Shown: one piece after another, positions 17,822-25,395 of the stretch | How positions within the stretch are numbered: the first letter of the stretch is position 1 | Layout: the number at the start of each line of letters is the position of its first letter | Assembly: GCF_003290185.1 (NCBI RefSeq) | Contig: NZ_QNFY01000011.1 | Span: 1 to 64,000 of the forward strand | Source of the DNA: Chryseobacterium lathyri | GTDB taxonomy: Bacteria > Bacteroidota > Bacteroidia > Flavobacteriales > Weeksellaceae | Direction: 5' to 3' | Length of the DNA stretch: 64,000 bases | Position numbers and translations under genes: made by a program | The notes under the pieces: model-generated | Told to the model about the DNA's origin: nothing | What the model saw: only the letters and a program-made list of their open reading frames with translations | Database searches by the model: none

Positions 17822-18577
17822 ATGAAAGGAATTTATAGTGTATTAGGCCTGGTGTATATGGTCACGACTTCATTCTATCTTTCGCCGGGAAAGGCAGTAA
17901 AGAATGAGAATGTCAATACAGCAAAAATTGTAAAAGTAGCAGAAACGAAATCTGAGAAGACCGCTGGTACAGCATCTTCGTCAGAAGAATTGTACAAATC
18001 AATTCCATTTGACCCTGAACATGAACTGAATTACGAAGTTTTCGCAAAAGCATTGACAGGTTTTGAAAATTTAAAAAAAGCAGGATTGCTGAACCAAGAC
18101 TCGCATTTATTGACTATCTGCGATTTTTCTATGTCTTCGAATACAAAAAGACTTTGGGTAATTGATACCAATGAGAAAAAGGTACTGTTCAATTCACTGG
18201 TAGCACACGGAAAAAATACAGGCGAAGAATTTGCGTCGAATTTTTCTAATACGGAAAGTTCGCTGCAGAGCAGCTTAGGATTTTATATCACAGATGCTAC
18301 TTACCAGGGAGACAACGGATATTCTTTGAAATTGTTGGGGATGGATAAAGGTTTTAATGATGCCGCCTACAGAAGAGCTATCGTGATGCACGGAGCAGAT
18401 TATGTAAGCGACGAGTTTGCATCCATGCACAAAAGAATAGGAAGAAGCTGGGGATGTCCGGCGGTTCCGAAAGCATTGACGCAGCCAATCATTAATACCA
18501 TAAAAGGGCGAAATTGCCTTTTTATTTATTATCCCGATCAGAAATACCTTTCTTCTTCGGAATGGCTGAGGTCTTAA
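17822..18577 (+). CDS. Murein L,D-transpeptidase catalytic-domain protein (YkuD_2 type)
   Basis: 251 residues. An N-terminal signal or anchor (about 1-25) precedes a low-complexity linker. The catalytic domain has IVMHGADYVSDEF with the conserved His, and IGRSWGCPAVP with the catalytic Cys in the SxGCPA motif. The ITDATY and CDFSMSSNTKRLWVID segments fit the YkuD_2 branch. The predicted role is peptidoglycan 3-3 crosslinking or attachment in the periplasm. It is followed after 33 nt by a small cupin-like gene. Confidence 0.82.
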   Translation: MKGIYSVLGLVYMVTTSFYLSPGKAVKNENVNTAKIVKVAETKSEKTAGTASSSEELYKSIPFDPEHELNYEVFAKALTGFENLKKAGLLNQDSHLLTICDFSMSSNTKRLWVIDTNEKKVLFNSLVAHGKNTGEEFASNFSNTESSLQSSLGFYITDATYQGDNGYSLKLLGMDKGFNDAAYRRAIVMHGADYVSDEFASMHKRIGRSWGCPAVPKALTQPIINTIKGRNCLFIYYPDQKYLSSSEWLRS

Positions 18578-18610
18578 TTCAGAGTAATTATTGTATAAAA
18601 ATAGTATAAT

Positions 18611-18991
18611 TTGAAAAGCACAAGTGATTCTGTTCCTGCCGTAAGGCTCGTGAATAGTCCTGATGGGACCAGTAATTTCGAAATAGGAAGAATTCCTACT
18701 TTGAAGCAGATGAACACAACCGCTTTTTGGATAAGTACGACCACTGAAGAGTGGGAAAAAGAGGTGCACACTGCCCCGCGAAAGCAATATGTGGTAACGC
18801 TGAAAGGCAAGATCAGGTTTAAAGTGAGTAATGGTTCCACATTCCTTATCGAACCGGGAATTATCCTTTTAGCAGAAGATGTAGAAGGCGAGGGGCACAG
18901 TTGGAAAATAGAAGAAGGTGAACAATGGGAAAGGTTATATATTCCAATGACAGACAATGCGGATGATTTTTTTATACAAGATTCTGAGTAA
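18611..18991 (+). CDS. Small cupin-like protein, non-ATG start likely
   Basis: 126 residues if it begins at the TTG at 18611; a stop codon lies three codons upstream in frame, and the first internal ATG would remove a third of the domain. The sequence folds as a single beta-barrel: YVVTLKGKIRFKVSNG, then IEPGIILLAEDVEGEGHSW, like cupin motifs 1 and 2 but with few metal-binding His. The substrate is unknown. A terminator follows. Confidence 0.6.
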   Translation: MKSTSDSVPAVRLVNSPDGTSNFEIGRIPTLKQMNTTAFWISTTTEEWEKEVHTAPRKQYVVTLKGKIRFKVSNGSTFLIEPGIILLAEDVEGEGHSWKIEEGEQWERLYIPMTDNADDFFIQDSE

Positions 18992-19043
18992 AAGATCTGT
19001 CATTTAAGAAAGTAATAAATTTCTTAAAAAAAGAATGAAAGGC

Positions 19044-19070
19044 AAAAAGCAGTCAATTTTGACTGCTTTT
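19044..19070 (+). terminator. Terminator after the cupin gene
   Basis: AAAAAGCAGTCA (19044-19055) and TGACTGCTTTT (19060-19070) pair around ATTT and end in a T-run. It can also work on the minus strand. Confidence 0.75.
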
Positions 19071-19109
19071 GTTGTTATTTAACCTGAATTTGGGTTACTG
19101 ATTTTGGTT

Positions 19110-19128
19110 TTATCCTTGTCAGGGATAA
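19110..19128. repeat. Short inverted repeat related to the 13723 palindrome
   Basis: TTATCC and GGATAA pair around a 7-nt loop. The word TATCCTTGTCA also begins the arm of the 35-bp palindrome at 13723, so this may be a decayed copy. Confidence 0.35.
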
Positions 19129-19170
19129 TTAAGCAGATTCTGTTAAACCTGTAAATTAAAAACCATTCAA

Positions 19171-20415
19171 TTAACCGTTGAATTTTTTAAAAACCAAACT
19201 CGCATTATGTCCTCCAAATCCAAAGGCATTGCTTAACGCGAAATTAATATCCTTTTCTTTAGCTTCCCCAAAAACGATATTTACATCTTTCGGAATGCTT
19301 TCATCAATATGATGAAGATTGATAGTAGGAGGGATAATTCCTTTTTCCACAGCCTTGATAGAAAGGATGGCTTCTGCGGCGCCTGCAGCACCCAGTAAAT
19401 GCCCTGTCATGGATTTTGTAGCACTGATATCAAGATTTTTATTTCCTCCGAATAATGTACTGATCGCTTTCAACTCTACCAGATCTCCAAGCGGAGTGGA
19501 AGTAGCATGAGGGTTCAGATAATCAAGATCTTCAATATTGGCACCAGCTTCTTTCATAGCCAGCTGCATGGCTTTAATGGCACTGACTCCCTCCGGATGA
19601 GGTGCAGTCATATGATACGCATCTGCGGTCATAGCAGCACCAGCCAGTTCAGCATAAATTTTGGCTCCTCTTGCTTTGGCATGCTCATACTCTTCAAGGA
19701 TCAAAGCGCCGGCACCTTCACCCATGACAAAACCGTCTCTGTCTGCATCGTAAGGACGGCTTGCTGTGGCGAAATCATCATTTCTGGTGGACATTGCTTT
19801 CATAACTGAGAAACCACCCACAGAAGCAGGCGTAATAGCTGCTTCAGAACCGCCGCTCACAATCACTTTAGCTTTTCCAAGACGGATATAGTTGAACGCA
19901 TCCATCAATGCGGTGTTTCCTGTTGCACAGGCTGAAATGGTTGTATAATTGATTCCCTGCAGTCCGAATTTCATAGAGATCATTCCTGAAGCCATATTGG
20001 CAATAAATTTAGGAACAAAGAAAGGATTGAATTTTGGCGTTCCGTCTCCGTCTGCAAAATTCATAACCTCAGTTTCAAATGTGATCATGCCGCCTTGTCC
20101 GGTTCCCCAGATCACACCCGTATCGAATGGGTCCATTTTCTCGAATTCGAGCCCCGAATCCTGAATTGCTTCAGTAGAAGCATACATTGCATATTGTGAA
20201 AATAGGTCACTCCTTTTTATTTCATTATGGGTCAGGTATACTTTCGGATCAAAGTTTTTCACTTCACAGGCGAAGTGCACTTTAAATTTCTCTGAATCAA
20301 AATGGGTAATTATACCTGCTCCACTGACACCGTTAATGCTATTTTGCCAAAAATCTTCGACATTGTTCCCCAAAGGCGTTACCGCGCCCAGTCCTGTAAT
20401 GACAACTCTTTTCAT
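19171..20415 (-). CDS. fabF: Beta-ketoacyl-ACP synthase II (FabF type)
   Basis: 414 residues, typical FabF size. It condenses malonyl-ACP with acyl-ACP in fatty acid elongation. The catalytic Cys is C163 in SACATGNTALM. The two active-site His are in NPHATSTPLGD and SMTGHLLGAAGAAEA. The N-terminus RVVITGLGAVTPLGN is typical. It is the last gene of a tight operon (TetR, thiolase, thioesterase, this gene; 2 nt from its neighbour). The TetR-regulated context suggests a specialised copy rather than the housekeeping fabF, which is normally next to acpP. Confidence 0.9.
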   Translation of the reverse strand: MKRVVITGLGAVTPLGNNVEDFWQNSINGVSGAGIITHFDSEKFKVHFACEVKNFDPKVYLTHNEIKRSDLFSQYAMYASTEAIQDSGLEFEKMDPFDTGVIWGTGQGGMITFETEVMNFADGDGTPKFNPFFVPKFIANMASGMISMKFGLQGINYTTISACATGNTALMDAFNYIRLGKAKVIVSGGSEAAITPASVGGFSVMKAMSTRNDDFATASRPYDADRDGFVMGEGAGALILEEYEHAKARGAKIYAELAGAAMTADAYHMTAPHPEGVSAIKAMQLAMKEAGANIEDLDYLNPHATSTPLGDLVELKAISTLFGGNKNLDISATKSMTGHLLGAAGAAEAILSIKAVEKGIIPPTINLHHIDESIPKDVNIVFGEAKEKDINFALSNAFGFGGHNASLVFKKFNG

Positions 20416-20417
20416 AC

Positions 20418-20843
20418 TTAGTTATTAATTTTGAATAGATTAGAGGTTCCCCTGGCAATCAGTCTTGTTTTGTCTGCGTTCCATATTTCGCATTGTGCAT
20501 TGACAAACTGCCTGCCTCTTTTTATAATTTTCGTTTCGGCTACAATATTATCATTTTCTTTTGCAGTTGAAAAATAATCGATCACATTATTGATGGTCGT
20601 TATGAAAGAATTTTCGTTCAGGGAGAACATTGTGGCTCCAATAATGTCGTCAACGATGGCTGCAGTGACACCGCCATGAAGGTTTCCGATCAGGTTAAGC
20701 CATTCCGGTCTCACGGTATATTGGAATTCAAGATGTCCTTCTTCTGCAGAAACTACAATAGGGTTGAGCCATTTCATAAACGGAGATGGCGATTGGTCAA
20801 ATTCCTTTCCAATGAATTGCTGCAGTTGTGTTAATCTGTCCAT
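20418..20843 (-). CDS. PaaI-family hotdog thioesterase
   Basis: 141 residues with a single hotdog fold. The motif GNLHGGVTAAIVDDIIG is the conserved HGG-Asp region of PaaI-type acyl-CoA thioesterases, which hydrolyse acyl-CoA esters in the cytoplasm. It sits between the thiolase (10 nt) and fabF (2 nt), so it is co-transcribed and likely controls acyl-CoA levels in this pathway. The exact acyl chain is unknown. Confidence 0.83.
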   Translation of the reverse strand: MDRLTQLQQFIGKEFDQSPSPFMKWLNPIVVSAEEGHLEFQYTVRPEWLNLIGNLHGGVTAAIVDDIIGATMFSLNENSFITTINNVIDYFSTAKENDNIVAETKIIKRGRQFVNAQCEIWNADKTRLIARGTSNLFKINN

Positions 20844-20853
20844 ATTTTTCTTT

Positions 20854-22122
20854 TTACTTTTCTAAAATCATAGTTACACCCTGTCCGCGCGCAGCACAAA
20901 TAGAGATGAAGCCTTTCCCACTGCCCTTTTCGTGGAGGAGTTTTGCTAAGGTACCGATTATTCTTCCGCCGGTAGCTGCAAAAGGGTGTGCTACTGCAAG
21001 GCTTCCACCTTTTACATTCAGTTTATCCCTGTCAATTTTCCCCAGTGCTTTTTCCAGTCCGAATTTTTTAGCAAGATCATCATTTTCCCATATCTTGATG
21101 GTGGCAAGGACCTGTGCGGCAAAAGCTTCATGAATTTCATAATAATCAAAATCTTCCAGACTCATTCCTGCCTTTTTAAGCATTCTGTCTGCTGCAAAAA
21201 CAGGGGCAAGAAGTAGATTTTGTTTGTTTTCTACATATTCAATTCCTGCCACTTCTGAGAAAGTAATATAGGCTAAAACAGGAAGACCATTGGCATTGGC
21301 CCATTCTTCACTGGCCAGAAGTACGGCAGAAGCGCCGTCTGTAAAAGGAGTTGAATTTCCGGCAGTCAGAGTTCCGTTCTCTTTATCAAAAGCAGGCTTC
21401 AGCTGTGAAAGTTTTTCAAGGCTGGTATCTCTGCGAAGATTATTGTCTTTATCTAAGCCGAAAGCGGGAATGATCATATCATCAAAAAATCCTTCATCAT
21501 AAGCTTTGGCCATGTTTCTGTGACTTTTGAATGCCAATTCATCCTGCTCCTCACGGGAAATCTGGTAATATTTTGCTGTAATTTCCGTATGCCCACCCAT
21601 CACCAGACCGGTTTTCGGTTCCTGTCCTCTGTAAGGAATAGGCATCCAGTCTTTCAACTTTGGACTTAACAGTTGTTTAAGTTTTTTAAATACTGATTTT
21701 TCTTTATTGGCTTTTAACAAGGCTTTCCTTAATCTCGGTGCGGATTCAAACGGAATATTACTCATTGCTTCAACGCCACAGGCAATTCCACTTTCTATCT
21801 GTCCCAACGCAATTTTATTTCCAATGTATACGGCTGCCTCAATTCCGGTATCACAGGCTTGCTGAAGATCACATGCTGGAGTAGCAGGATCAAGCGCAGT
21901 ATTCATCACTGTTTCTCTGATGAGGTTGCTCTCTGAAATATGTTTGATAACGGCACCTCCAGCTACCTCGCCTAAGAGTTTTCCCTGTAAATGATATTTG
22001 TTAATCAGTCCGTTGAGAGACGCTTCCAGAAGCTCCTGGTTATCCAGGTCTGCATAGGCTGTATTAATTCTGGCAAAAGGAATTCTGCTGTATCCTACAA
22101 TGGCCACTTTTTTTGTTTCCAT
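20854..22122 (-). CDS. Acetyl-CoA C-acyltransferase (thiolase, FadI-like)
   Basis: 422 residues. It catalyses thiolytic cleavage or formation of beta-ketoacyl-CoA. The nucleophile Cys is in LQQACDTGIEAAVYIG. The His motif is in EIHEAFAAQV, then GGSLAVAHPFAATGGR, and the second Cys is in ICAARGQG. Length and N-terminus (VAIVGYSRIPFARINTAY) fit the FadI branch rather than AtoB. It is second in the TetR-led operon, 11 nt after the regulator. Beta-oxidation is the likely pathway; pairing with a FabF could instead mean acyl-chain remodelling. Confidence 0.88.
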   Translation of the reverse strand: METKKVAIVGYSRIPFARINTAYADLDNQELLEASLNGLINKYHLQGKLLGEVAGGAVIKHISESNLIRETVMNTALDPATPACDLQQACDTGIEAAVYIGNKIALGQIESGIACGVEAMSNIPFESAPRLRKALLKANKEKSVFKKLKQLLSPKLKDWMPIPYRGQEPKTGLVMGGHTEITAKYYQISREEQDELAFKSHRNMAKAYDEGFFDDMIIPAFGLDKDNNLRRDTSLEKLSQLKPAFDKENGTLTAGNSTPFTDGASAVLLASEEWANANGLPVLAYITFSEVAGIEYVENKQNLLLAPVFAADRMLKKAGMSLEDFDYYEIHEAFAAQVLATIKIWENDDLAKKFGLEKALGKIDRDKLNVKGGSLAVAHPFAATGGRIIGTLAKLLHEKGSGKGFISICAARGQGVTMILEK

Positions 22123-22133
22123 ATTGAAAAGTT

Positions 22134-22739
22134 TTATGATGGAAGTATTTTTAGCTCTTTATCGATCATGAATAATATTCTGTCTAAAGCCAGGTTTAAG
22201 TATTTTTCATCTTCTGTTGTTTTGGAAAGAAGAATTCCGCCCTCAATGAGCATAATAAATAGTGACCCGTATGCGTCAGCATCGATATCCGGGTGTATTT
22301 CTCCTGTTTTCTGCCCCTCAATAATGACGGCTGTTATTTTTTTGATCCAGCCTTCAAACGATTGGGTCACCTGTTTCTTCAGGCTGGGGAAGGTATCATC
22401 AGCTTCGGTGGCGGCATTCATCAGAGGGCAGCCTCCATTTTCAAAGACTGCTTTCCAGTTTTTACGGTAAAAACTGACAAAAGCATTTAACTTATCAATC
22501 GTAGTTGGAAATTCCTCTCCTAAAGATCTGGCCATACTTTTAGACAGAAGACTGGAGTTGTATTTGTAAACTTCAAGCGCAACCTGATCCTTATTGTCAA
22601 AGTTTCCGTAGATACTGCCTTTGGTAAGGCCCGTAGCTTCAGTAATGTCAGATAAAGATGTAGACAGATAACCCTTGGTATTGAACAAAGAAGCTGTTTT
22701 CTCAATAATAAACTGTTTGGTCTTTTCTGCTTTTGACAT
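22134..22739 (-). CDS. TetR/AcrR-family repressor
   Basis: 201 residues. The N-terminal helix-turn-helix (about 5-52) contains FNTKGYLSTSLSDITEATG and GSIYGNFDNKDQVA, standard for TetR. The C-terminal ligand domain includes a TetR_C-like FEGWIKKITAVI segment. It heads a four-gene fatty-acyl operon, and a perfect 10-bp inverted repeat lies in its own promoter, so autoregulation and operon repression are very likely. An acyl-CoA or fatty acid ligand is an inference from context. Confidence 0.88.
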   Translation of the reverse strand: MSKAEKTKQFIIEKTASLFNTKGYLSTSLSDITEATGLTKGSIYGNFDNKDQVALEVYKYNSSLLSKSMARSLGEEFPTTIDKLNAFVSFYRKNWKAVFENGGCPLMNAATEADDTFPSLKKQVTQSFEGWIKKITAVIIEGQKTGEIHPDIDADAYGSLFIMLIEGGILLSKTTEDEKYLNLALDRILFMIDKELKILPS

Positions 22740-22759
22740 TTTAAGTATTTAATATACTG

Positions 22760-22767
22760 CAAATATA
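22760..22767 (-). promoter_or_regulatory. -7 element of the TetR operon
   Basis: TATATTTG on the minus strand matches TAnnTTTG exactly, about 20 nt before the tetR ATG. The adjoining operator occupies its -10 to -33 spacer. Confidence 0.55.
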
Positions 22768-22770
22768 CAT

Positions 22771-22794
22771 AAAATATACCGATTGGTATATTTT
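22771..22794. promoter_or_regulatory. TetR-type operator
   Basis: AAAATATACC (22771-22780) and GGTATATTTT (22785-22794) are a perfect inverted repeat around GATT. The ACCGATTGGT core is the shape often bound by TetR-family repressors. It lies 3 nt beyond the -7 box and 32 nt from the repressor start codon, where binding would block transcription. Confidence 0.75.
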
Positions 22795-23201
22795 GTTTTG
22801 AAATTGTGTGCTTTACTTTAACAAATATGCTACTGAAAAGGTTCTGCTACAAAAGGAACAAAAGTTTTAAGACACTTAAGTTGATCTAAAGTTTAAAATC
22901 ATTGTGCTAAAGAAGATCACTTAAGTTTTTTGAAAATCTTTGATTTTCATAATCTATTGAAGTCTAATAAAAAAATCTGTGTAATCTTTGTGATCTGTGG
23001 GAAAAACTTTTCTGCTTAATTTGAGAATTTCAGATAAAATGTTTTCACCAAAAAAATAAACCATTAAGATCTTTTAAGCAGTAAGATTAATCAAGAATCT
23101 GCCAGCGGATAGAAGCAGTTTACTTAAAAATATTGTTTGATATTCTTAACCTTCCTTAATCACTTAAAAAAAATCTTAATGGTTCAATAAGAATTTTGCT
23201 G
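22795..23201. other. Gene-free spacer rich in inverted repeats
   Basis: No gene was seen. There is a hairpin TGAAAATC (22931-22938) with GATTTTCA (22942-22949). AACCATTAAGAT (23059-23070) is repeated exactly inverted as ATCTTAATGGTT (23173-23184), enclosing about 100 nt. The phrase TGTGTAATCTTTGTGATCTG resembles low-complexity repeats I recall from flavobacterial spacers. Confidence 0.45.
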
Positions 23202-23621
23202 TTATTGAGTTAAAGTAGCACTCAAAGTAATTTCGAAATTGAAAGCTGCACTTACAGGACAACCTTCTTCTGCAATTTTAGCATATTTTTGGAATTCCTC
23301 TTCTGAAAGTCCCGGAACTTTTGCGGTAAGAGTCAGTTCAGATTTTGTGATTTTTCCAACGCTTGGATCTAGGGTGATCACAGAGGTTGTTTTTAATTCT
23401 TCAGGAGTAAAACCAGCCTGGGAAAGCTCGGCACTCAGTTTCATCGTAAAACATCCTGCATGTGCTGCTGCCAATAATTCTTCGGGATTTGTCCCTACTC
23501 CGTCTGCGAAACGGCTGTTGAAAGAATACTGTGTTTCGTTTAAAGTTGTGCTTTGAGTAGTTAAGTGTCCTTTACCTTCTTTGATGTTACCGTTCCAAAC
23601 GGCTGTTGCGTTACGTCTCAT
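23202..23621 (-). CDS. OsmC-family peroxiredoxin
   Basis: 139 residues. OsmC proteins reduce organic hydroperoxides with two cysteines. Both are visible: AAAHAGCFTMKLS (peroxidatic) and EEGCPVSAAFN (resolving). The N-terminus RRNATAVWNGNIKEGKG and the segment VGTNPEELLAAAHAGC fit OsmC rather than Ohr. It is monocistronic, with a good promoter 40 nt upstream. A role in oxidative or osmotic stress defence is expected. Confidence 0.9.
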   Translation of the reverse strand: MRRNATAVWNGNIKEGKGHLTTQSTTLNETQYSFNSRFADGVGTNPEELLAAAHAGCFTMKLSAELSQAGFTPEELKTTSVITLDPSVGKITKSELTLTAKVPGLSEEEFQKYAKIAEEGCPVSAAFNFEITLSATLTQ

Positions 23622-23664
23622 AATGTTTGTTTTGTTGTTGTTTTAATATGTTGTTTTGATGATA

Positions 23665-23695
23665 CAAAGATAGAGCGGTTGTAAACCGGAATCAA
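23665..23695 (-). promoter_or_regulatory. Promoter of the OsmC gene
   Basis: On the minus strand TTG (23695-23693) is followed after 20 nt by TATCTTTG (23672-23665), matching the -33/-7 spacing of Bacteroidota promoters. Confidence 0.65.
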
Positions 23696-24106
23696 TGGAT
23701 AAAAAGCCTTAAATATTGTACTTTTTTCCCGATAAGTAATTTTTGAAACTTTATCATGATAAAATCTATACTACATTCATAGTCCGAAATTAAAAAGTAT
23801 TTTAAATGTCATATCTGAATTAAGTTCTACTGATGGCCTTGGATTTTTATAGTGGCTTCTAAAAATAACCGTCGCCTCATATAATTTAGCTAAAGATACA
23901 AAAAGGCGTTTTGAAATTATCAACAGAATACATCTATTATTTAAAAGCATTATTGTTATTTATAATAGACATTAATTTAAATTCTAATTTGCTGTTTTTA
24001 TTAAAAATAAAGAAAAAATAAAAATTATATATTAATTGATTGGTTTTTTATCAAATTTGTAAAAAGTTCTGTATTGAATAATAACTTTAATTTTTTCAAA
24101 GATTAG
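23696..24106. other. Gene-free AT-rich spacer before the AraC regulator
   Basis: No ORF, clear repeat or RNA gene was found. The last 100 nt are extremely A/T-rich and presumably hold the regulator's promoter; a CAAATTTG box near 24052 is one base off the -7 consensus. Confidence 0.4.
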
Positions 24107-24985
24107 ATGAGCAAGCTAGAAAATATTTTGAGAGAAATAACTCCATTATCTCCCGAGGACAGCTTTCTTGTGTTTGACCGGATAAAGGCTTCTTTTGATT
24201 TTCCGTATCATTATCATCCGGAGATCGAGATCAATTTTATCAGCAAAGGAAAGGGATACCGCCGTATGATCGGTGATCACACAGGGGAGATTGGCGATAT
24301 CGAACTGGTGTTGGTGGGTCCCAATCTTCCGCACTGCTGGGCCAATCATAAATGCAAAAACAGGAAAACCCATGAAATCACAGTGCAGTTCAATCAGGAT
24401 TTTTTTAATCAGTCCATGATGGATAAAAATATCCTGAAACCTATCAGCAACCTGATGAAGGACTCCATCCGGGGCATTTTATTTTCTCAGGAAACGGCAG
24501 AAAAGCTTAAAGACTCTTTTTTCAACTTATCCAAAATGAACAGTTTTGAATCTTTTATTGAGATCATGAAAATTCTTAATGAACTGGCCATTGCCGAAGA
24601 CAAGACATTGTTATCCTCTTACAGTATAGAGCTTGAAACCTTTGCCGATAATGATAAAATGAAGATTGTTCATGATTTTGTCCATAAGAATTTTGAAAGC
24701 AAAATAACACTCCATGATGCTGCATCCCTTATCAATATGAGCAGCGTAACCTTCAATAGGTTCATCAAGAAAAGAACAGGCAAAACCTTTGTGAATTATC
24801 TGAATGAAATCAGGATCAGCTATGCGGCAAGATGGCTCATGGAGAAAAATCTGACGGTTTTTGAGACTGCATTTGAAGCTGGTTTTAATAATATCGCCAA
24901 TTTTAATAAAGTTTTCAAGTCTATTAAAAAAACAACCCCTACAGAGTTTAAAGAGCTTTTTAAAGGAGTGAAAAAAATCGAGTAA
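24107..24985 (+). CDS. AraC-family transcriptional regulator
   Basis: 292 residues. The N-terminal sugar-sensing cupin is suggested by FPYHYHPEIEINFISKGKG and LVGPNLPHCW. The C-terminal AraC HTH pair (about 190-288) contains LINMSSVTFNRFIKKRTGKT and FNNIANFNKVFKSIKKTTP. Together this is a one-component ligand-responsive activator. It is followed by a terminator and then the SusC gene of the glycan locus on the same strand, so it is the best candidate regulator of that locus. No ECF sigma/anti-sigma pair or hybrid two-component sensor is present here. Confidence 0.87.
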   Translation: MSKLENILREITPLSPEDSFLVFDRIKASFDFPYHYHPEIEINFISKGKGYRRMIGDHTGEIGDIELVLVGPNLPHCWANHKCKNRKTHEITVQFNQDFFNQSMMDKNILKPISNLMKDSIRGILFSQETAEKLKDSFFNLSKMNSFESFIEIMKILNELAIAEDKTLLSSYSIELETFADNDKMKIVHDFVHKNFESKITLHDAASLINMSSVTFNRFIKKRTGKTFVNYLNEIRISYAARWLMEKNLTVFETAFEAGFNNIANFNKVFKSIKKTTPTEFKELFKGVKKIE

Positions 24986-25021
24986 TCCTTTTATATTAAA
25001 TAAATACATTTTAATCATAAG

Positions 25022-25048
25022 ATCCGGATAGTTGTATCCGGATTTTTT
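25022..25048 (+). terminator. Terminator after the AraC gene
   Basis: ATCCGGATA (25022-25030) and TATCCGGAT (25035-25043) form a perfect stem with a GTTG loop and a following T-run. Confidence 0.8.
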
Positions 25049-25395
25049 TGATGTAATCAAATGTATTTTAATCAAAATATGCTGAAAAAGCACTACATAT
25101 TAATTATAAATAATAAGTCTGATATCTACTTACTATGCTGTAAATCAGGGTGTAATTTCGGCTTCACAAAAACGTATGAAAAAATAATATCGTTTTATGA
25201 TAAAATAGCATTATATCTGACTGTGAACAAAATTTAGATTTGTTAATGTGAATTAAATCTTAACAAAACTTTAATTATTTGATGCGAATAGGATATAATG
25301 TTGCAGAAAAATGAAGATAAATCCTGTTTTAAAATCTAAACAATATTTAAGGCAATGTAGTTGATTCTCAAATAAATCTTAATAAAACTAACCTT
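25049..25395 (+). other. Upstream region of the susC gene
   Basis: About 350 nt with no gene, separating the AraC terminator from susC. It probably carries the activator site and promoter of the glycan locus. A near-consensus -7 box (TAATTTCG) lies near 25153; no clear direct or inverted repeat for AraC binding was seen. Confidence 0.4.

Noticed and set aside
18275-18787. 170-residue minus-strand ORF
   Set aside because: It is antisense to the L,D-transpeptidase and cupin genes, with no recognisable motif.
21991-22470. 159-residue plus-strand ORF
   Set aside because: It spans the thiolase and TetR genes in antisense and lacks family motifs.
24611-25093. 160-residue minus-strand ORF
   Set aside because: Antisense to the AraC regulator's HTH region and running through its terminator hairpin; no coding features.
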